Below, piece after piece: positions 4,953 to 7,637 of a stretch of DNA of 7,637 nt. The notes beneath the pieces were generated by a model, which was not told the origin of the DNA, did not search any database, and was given only the letters and a program-made list of their open reading frames with translations. Every line of letters begins with the position of its first letter. Within the stretch, counting starts at the first letter, position 1. The position numbers and the translations under genes are program-made. The stretch is from Deltaproteobacteria bacterium (GTDB lineage Bacteria; Desulfobacterota; Syntrophia; Syntrophales; UBA2192): assembly GCA_026388445.1 (NCBI GenBank), contig JAPLJU010000004.1, forward strand, positions 1 through 7,637, written 5' to 3'.

Positions 4953-5621
4953 ATGAAGCTGACAGACGACATCTACGCTTACGAGTGGAAGAATTTCTTC
5001 GAGAATAACTGCAACAGTTTCTATATCGGCGGGAGCGTGCAGGCCCTCATCGACCCGGGGCTGAAGGCGCACCTCCCGGGGCTGCTGGAACAGATGGAGA
5101 AGGACGGTATAAAACGGGAGGACATCCGCTACATCATCAACACCCATTCCCACCCCGATCACTATGAAGCCTCTGAATTCTTCAGCGGATCCGACGTGAA
5201 GATCGCCCTCTCCGCGGCGGAAATGGATTTCATGACGAAAGGACAGGGCGCCTACCTTTATGAGCTTTTCGGATTGGAGGCGCCGAAGGTCCAGGTGAAC
5301 CTTGTCCTCAATGACGGAGAAATCAAACTGGGAGAGGAAACCTTCCGACTTGTCCACACCCCCGGCCATTCGCCCGGGTCCGTCAGTCTCTACTGGCCGG
5401 CGAAAAAGGCCCTTTTCTCGGGAGATGTGATCTTCAGCCAGAACGTGGGGCGGACCGATTTTCCGGGAGGTGACAGCAACCTCCTCAAGGAAAGCATCCG
5501 GTCCCTGTCGACGCTCGGGGCCGAGTATCTTCTGGCCGGTCACCTGGGAATCGTTAAGGGAGGCCGGAACGTGGCCCGGAACTTCGAATTCGTGATCGAA
5601 AGAATCTTCTCCTACCTGTAG
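4953..5621 (+). CDS. Metallo-beta-lactamase-fold hydrolase, glyoxalase II-like
   Basis: From the ATG at 4953 the protein has 222 residues. THSHPDH (64-70) is the HxHxDH zinc motif; HTPGHSPGS gives H139, SGD gives D158 and AGH gives H197, so a complete dinuclear metal site is present. GRTDFPGGD (166-174) is typical of the hydroxyacylglutathione-hydrolase-like branch. It probably hydrolyses a thioester or other ester in the cytoplasm; the substrate is unknown. In-frame ATGs at 4902 and 4926 would add 17 or 9 residues of non-conserved, charged sequence. The first lies upstream of the predicted transcription start. MKLTDDIYAYEW is a natural beginning, and GGAG lies about 15 bases before it, which is a little far. 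A methyltransferase gene follows after 41 bases. Confidence 0.9.
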   Translation: MKLTDDIYAYEWKNFFENNCNSFYIGGSVQALIDPGLKAHLPGLLEQMEKDGIKREDIRYIINTHSHPDHYEASEFFSGSDVKIALSAAEMDFMTKGQGAYLYELFGLEAPKVQVNLVLNDGEIKLGEETFRLVHTPGHSPGSVSLYWPAKKALFSGDVIFSQNVGRTDFPGGDSNLLKESIRSLSTLGAEYLLAGHLGIVKGGRNVARNFEFVIERIFSYL

Positions 5622-5662
5622 GCCCCTACGGTTCTTCCGGGGTATGCATCTGACGCAGCAAG

Positions 5663-6229
5663 ATGACCGATCATTTCCGTTACGTTGCCGGGGTCTACGA
5701 CCGCATCATAAGGCCGCCTGACCCCGAAAGGCTGATCCGGATCCTGAAACTCCCCGTCGCCGGTCCAATCCTGGACCTGGGGGGCGGAACGGGTAGGGTC
5801 TCTTCCCGGCTCAGGTCCCTCGTCGGCGGGGCGGTCGTCACCGATTTTTCCTTACCCATGTTGAGGCAGACCGCGGCGAAGGGAGGTTTATTGCCTGTCC
5901 GTGCCATGGGGGAAGCTCTCCCTTTCCCTGACGGGACCTTTGACCGGGTGCTCATCGTGGATGCCCTCCATCACTTTCGAAACCAGAAGGATGCCATCAG
6001 AGAGAGCCTGAGGGTCTTAAAGCCGGGGGGCAGGCTTGCGATCGAGGAGCCGGACATAAGGCGCTTCGTCGTCCGTGCCGTTGCCTTCCTGGAGAACCTG
6101 ATCCTCATGCGGAGCCGCTTTTATACGCCGATGCAAATCATGGCCCTGATCGAGGGCCAGGGGCTCACTGCCCGTATCGAGGGTTATTATTTTTTCCGGG
6201 TCTGGATCGTGGCGGACAAAAAGAGCTGA
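5663..6229 (+). CDS. Class I SAM-dependent methyltransferase
   Basis: The 188-residue protein has the UbiE-like class I pattern. Motif I is ILDLGGGTGR (36-45). D61 in VVTDFS binds the ribose of S-adenosylmethionine, GEALPFPDGTFDRVLIVDAL (83-102) spans the adenine-binding and catalytic-loop motifs, and LKPGGRLAIEEP (119-130) forms the next strand. The C-terminal third (LENLILMRSRFY and after) would shape the substrate pocket; there are no membrane helices. The methyl acceptor cannot be told. At 188 residues it is on the short side for the family, but complete. No convincing ribosome binding site precedes the ATG, so translation may depend on the hydrolase gene 41 bases upstream. A small hairpin (5624-5642) without a T-run sits in that gap. 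Confidence 0.9.
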   Translation: MTDHFRYVAGVYDRIIRPPDPERLIRILKLPVAGPILDLGGGTGRVSSRLRSLVGGAVVTDFSLPMLRQTAAKGGLLPVRAMGEALPFPDGTFDRVLIVDALHHFRNQKDAIRESLRVLKPGGRLAIEEPDIRRFVVRAVAFLENLILMRSRFYTPMQIMALIEGQGLTARIEGYYFFRVWIVADKKS

Positions 6230-6541
6230 AACAGAAATGAAAGTCCCCGATACCGGCGCCGTTTAACCGGGAAAGCCTTTCAAAACCTCAATCTCAGGCG
6301 ATCTGTTCATCTAAAAAAACACAGGAATTTCTTCGGTGGGAAACCCTAGGATACGGGTCATGACGTTCCAAGTCGACCGGAAGGCGAAGAAAAAGCGGGA
6401 AGGATATCTGGAAACAGCCGATGGTTTTCTTAACTCACTTTAGCCTTTGAGAAGTTTAAGTATTCGAGGTCTTCGATTTATTGACGAGACGGACAAGACA
6501 GACTAAAAATACCAGATAGACGAGGTGCAATCCAACGCCTG
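6230..6541. other. Intergenic gap between convergent genes
   Basis: These 312 bases separate the 3' ends of two convergent genes. I see no T-tailed hairpin and no RNA gene. One short frame (ATG 6360 to TAG 6443) would give 27 basic, polar residues without a ribosome binding site, and I do not call it. CGGCGCCG (6255-6262) is a short palindrome of no evident role. Confidence 0.6.
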
Positions 6542-6952
6542 TCATTCCCAGCCGACCGGGTCATACCCCTTTTCCCGCAGGCACCTGTTCACGAACTGCT
6601 TGTAAACGGGGCTGGGTTCAGCCGCCTTGAAGATACCGTGGGTGGCGCCTCCCGCCGCTCCGCCGGCCGCACCTGCGGCAAGTCCCCGGCCAAAATCACC
6701 TGTGACAGCGCCAATCGCGGCACCGGTCGCCGCACCGATGGCCCCGCCCTTCACCGCCCCCTCGGCGACTTTCGAATCCTGGTGTTTCTTGACGTAGGCC
6801 TCGGCCATCTGCATGCACTGATCGATGTCCCGCTGGGCCTGTTCCTGGCCGACGCCGTTGAGCTTTGCGTTGGGGTAGAGGACGGGCCTCTGATGGGCCG
6901 CGCAGCCAGCGAGGAGAACGAAAACGGCAACAAAAGCGATAAGCTTTTTCAA
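6542..6952 (-). CDS. Glycine-zipper lipoprotein
   Basis: The 136-residue precursor has a signal peptide (MKK plus hydrophobic 4-14) and a lipobox LAGC with C17 as the lipidated residue, so the mature protein is membrane-anchored in the envelope. The middle part, about 68-106, is a Gly/Ala-rich zipper (GGAIGAATGAAIGAVTG, then AAGAAGGAAGG) that can pack into or across a membrane. Outside it are C46 in IDQCMQMAEAY and C124 in FVNRCLREKGY, which could form a disulfide in the periplasm; the end DPVGW is typical of related lipoproteins. The start is a TTG at 6952, supported by AGGGAGG a few bases upstream. The role is unknown; glycine-zipper lipoproteins are often stress- or envelope-related. The gene stands alone. 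Confidence 0.88.
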   Translation of the reverse strand: MKKLIAFVAVFVLLAGCAAHQRPVLYPNAKLNGVGQEQAQRDIDQCMQMAEAYVKKHQDSKVAEGAVKGGAIGAATGAAIGAVTGDFGRGLAAGAAGGAAGGATHGIFKAAEPSPVYKQFVNRCLREKGYDPVGWE

Positions 6953-7051
6953 TTCACCCTCCCTAGTCCCAAATTGATTTATTTAACGATCAAGGCCCCT
7001 TTCGGATGACCTTAAACTGCAGTGTAATCTATCAGATCGGAGGATTAGGCA

Positions 7052-7426
7052 TCAACCCTTTTCGATCATGATCTGTGTGGCGCCCAATTCCTTTTTCAGG
7101 ACCGCCGCATCACCGGTGATCATCCCGACGATATTCACCTCGCTCGCCGGGACGGGCTCGGGGCCGGTGCTCATGGGTGTTCGCCCGAAGAAGATGGCAA
7201 GCGCCATCCCAGGAGGCCAGTAACCGATGTGGCCGACTTTCACCTTCGTCGTCGCCGTCTCGTCCGGCGGCATCTTGAGGTCGATGGAGAAGTAGAACTC
7301 ATCCCCCCATTCGTTCGGTTTAGCCTCTATCGGTAGGTGGTTATATATCGCCTTCGCGCAGGCCGTGTCGGTAAGCGCTGCTTCGATGACACTTTTCCCG
7401 ACGATGATTCTTATCTGCTGCGGCAT
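7052..7426 (-). CDS. Cyclophilin-like fold protein (TM1367/DUF369-like)
   Basis: The 124-residue product begins MPQQIRIIVG and has the pattern I associate with the small bacterial/archaeal cyclophilin-like family (structure prototype TM1367). Signs are EWGDEFYFSI (39-48), the long conserved GHIGYWPPGMALAIFFGRTP (65-84), and NIVGMITGD (98-106) near the end. These proteins adopt the cyclophilin barrel, but prolyl-isomerase activity is not established and no function is known. It is cytoplasmic, with no signal or helix. An ATG two codons upstream (7432) is also possible. GGAAGGG at 7435-7441 is 8 bases from the chosen ATG but only 2 from the upstream one, hence the choice. It is read as a single gene; the next one on this strand ends 95 bases upstream. 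Confidence 0.88.
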   Translation of the reverse strand: MPQQIRIIVGKSVIEAALTDTACAKAIYNHLPIEAKPNEWGDEFYFSIDLKMPPDETATTKVKVGHIGYWPPGMALAIFFGRTPMSTGPEPVPASEVNIVGMITGDAAVLKKELGATQIMIEKG

Positions 7427-7526
7427 GGACATGTCCCTTCCAGTAAAATCACATTTTCTTTTCAGAAATGAATCTTACCACACAATAATCATATTTGAAT
7501 CTCTTTCTGCCAGGTTCCATGTCGGA

Positions 7527-7637
7527 TCAAAACTTCTTCATGGCGAAGAAGGTCCCGAGGCTGTTCCCGCCGGCGAAGGCCATGATGTTCATCAGGCCAT
7601 CCGTTGTGGAGTCCTTCAGAATCACCGTGATAAGAAG
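7527..7637 (-). CDS. C-terminal end of a membrane protein (partial)
   Basis: Only the last 36 residues are in the window; the gene continues past 7637. They read LLITVILKDSTTDGLMNIMA, then FAGGNSLGTFFAMKKF and TGA. The stretch NIMAFAGGNSLGTFFAMK resembles the last helix of the DUF5698 domain found in DUF2179/UPF0316 membrane proteins (pattern N-x-x-A-Y/F-A-x-G-x-x-x-G). Ending just after that helix suggests a short protein made of that domain alone. The family assignment is tentative; that a coding region ends here is likely. Confidence 0.6.
   Translation of the reverse strand, partial: LLITVILKDSTTDGLMNIMAFAGGNSLGTFFAMKKF

Noticed and set aside
6227..6360. Selenocysteine read-through at the methyltransferase TGA
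   Set aside because: The family normally ends here, and the extension is unstructured, basic sequence with no SECIS-like hairpin.
6360..6443. 27-residue ORF in the convergent intergenic gap
   Set aside because: No ribosome binding site, no family pattern and a length expected by chance.
7437..7529. Selenocysteine read-through of the TGA at 7529-7527 (open for about 26 more codons)
   Set aside because: The preceding residues form a natural end, no GGUC-type hairpin was seen at the right distance, and the added residues show no Cys-rich or redox pattern.

Overview
The window looks like a piece of an anaerobic, selenocysteine-using bacterial chromosome. Desulfobacterota (the former Deltaproteobacteria, such as the syntrophic or sulfate-reducing lineages) are the best guess. 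This rests on gene style, moderately high GC, an archease-RtcB pair, a short double-[4Fe-4S] protein and at least one selenoprotein gene. It is an inference; the window holds no rRNA or other marker gene.

Region by region: (1) Bases 1-108 are a nested tandem repeat. (2) 129-1668 (+) encodes archease overlapping an RtcB RNA ligase. The RtcB keeps all metal ligands of the first lobe but stops before the C-terminal part that carries the guanylylated histidine. (3) 1806-2278 (-) is a two-gene stretch behind a plausible promoter: an unrecognised 75-residue ORF, then a 71-codon gene hidden by two in-frame TGA codons. Read as selenocysteine, these give a glutaredoxin-like protein with U13 in a UPYT active site and U69 in a C-terminal U-G-V-stop, which is the Uxx-star architecture. 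Each TGA is followed at the expected distance by a hairpin with a GGUC-type apical loop, as in bacterial SECIS elements. (4) 2603-2878 (+) is a lone small membrane or exported protein with a strong RBS and a strong terminator. (5) 4777 down to about 3055 (-) is a three-gene operon with two ATGA stop/start overlaps: an EamA/DMT-type permease, a short QueG-like double-[4Fe-4S] protein, and a one-helix membrane peptide whose frame continues past a TGA, a second selenoprotein candidate. A terminator follows. (6) 4778-4952 is a divergent promoter region with a dyad. (7) 4953-6229 (+) encodes a metallo-beta-lactamase-fold hydrolase and a SAM methyltransferase. (8) 6542-7637 (-) holds a glycine-zipper lipoprotein, a cyclophilin-like-fold protein and the C-terminal end of a membrane protein that runs off the window.

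The most interesting content is the recoded material on the minus strand. A standard gene caller would miss the double-UGA gene and would cut the membrane peptide short. RNA repair (archease/RtcB) is the only recognised pathway here, and its ligase appears broken in this copy. The other genes are single accessory functions with no shared pathway that I can demonstrate.
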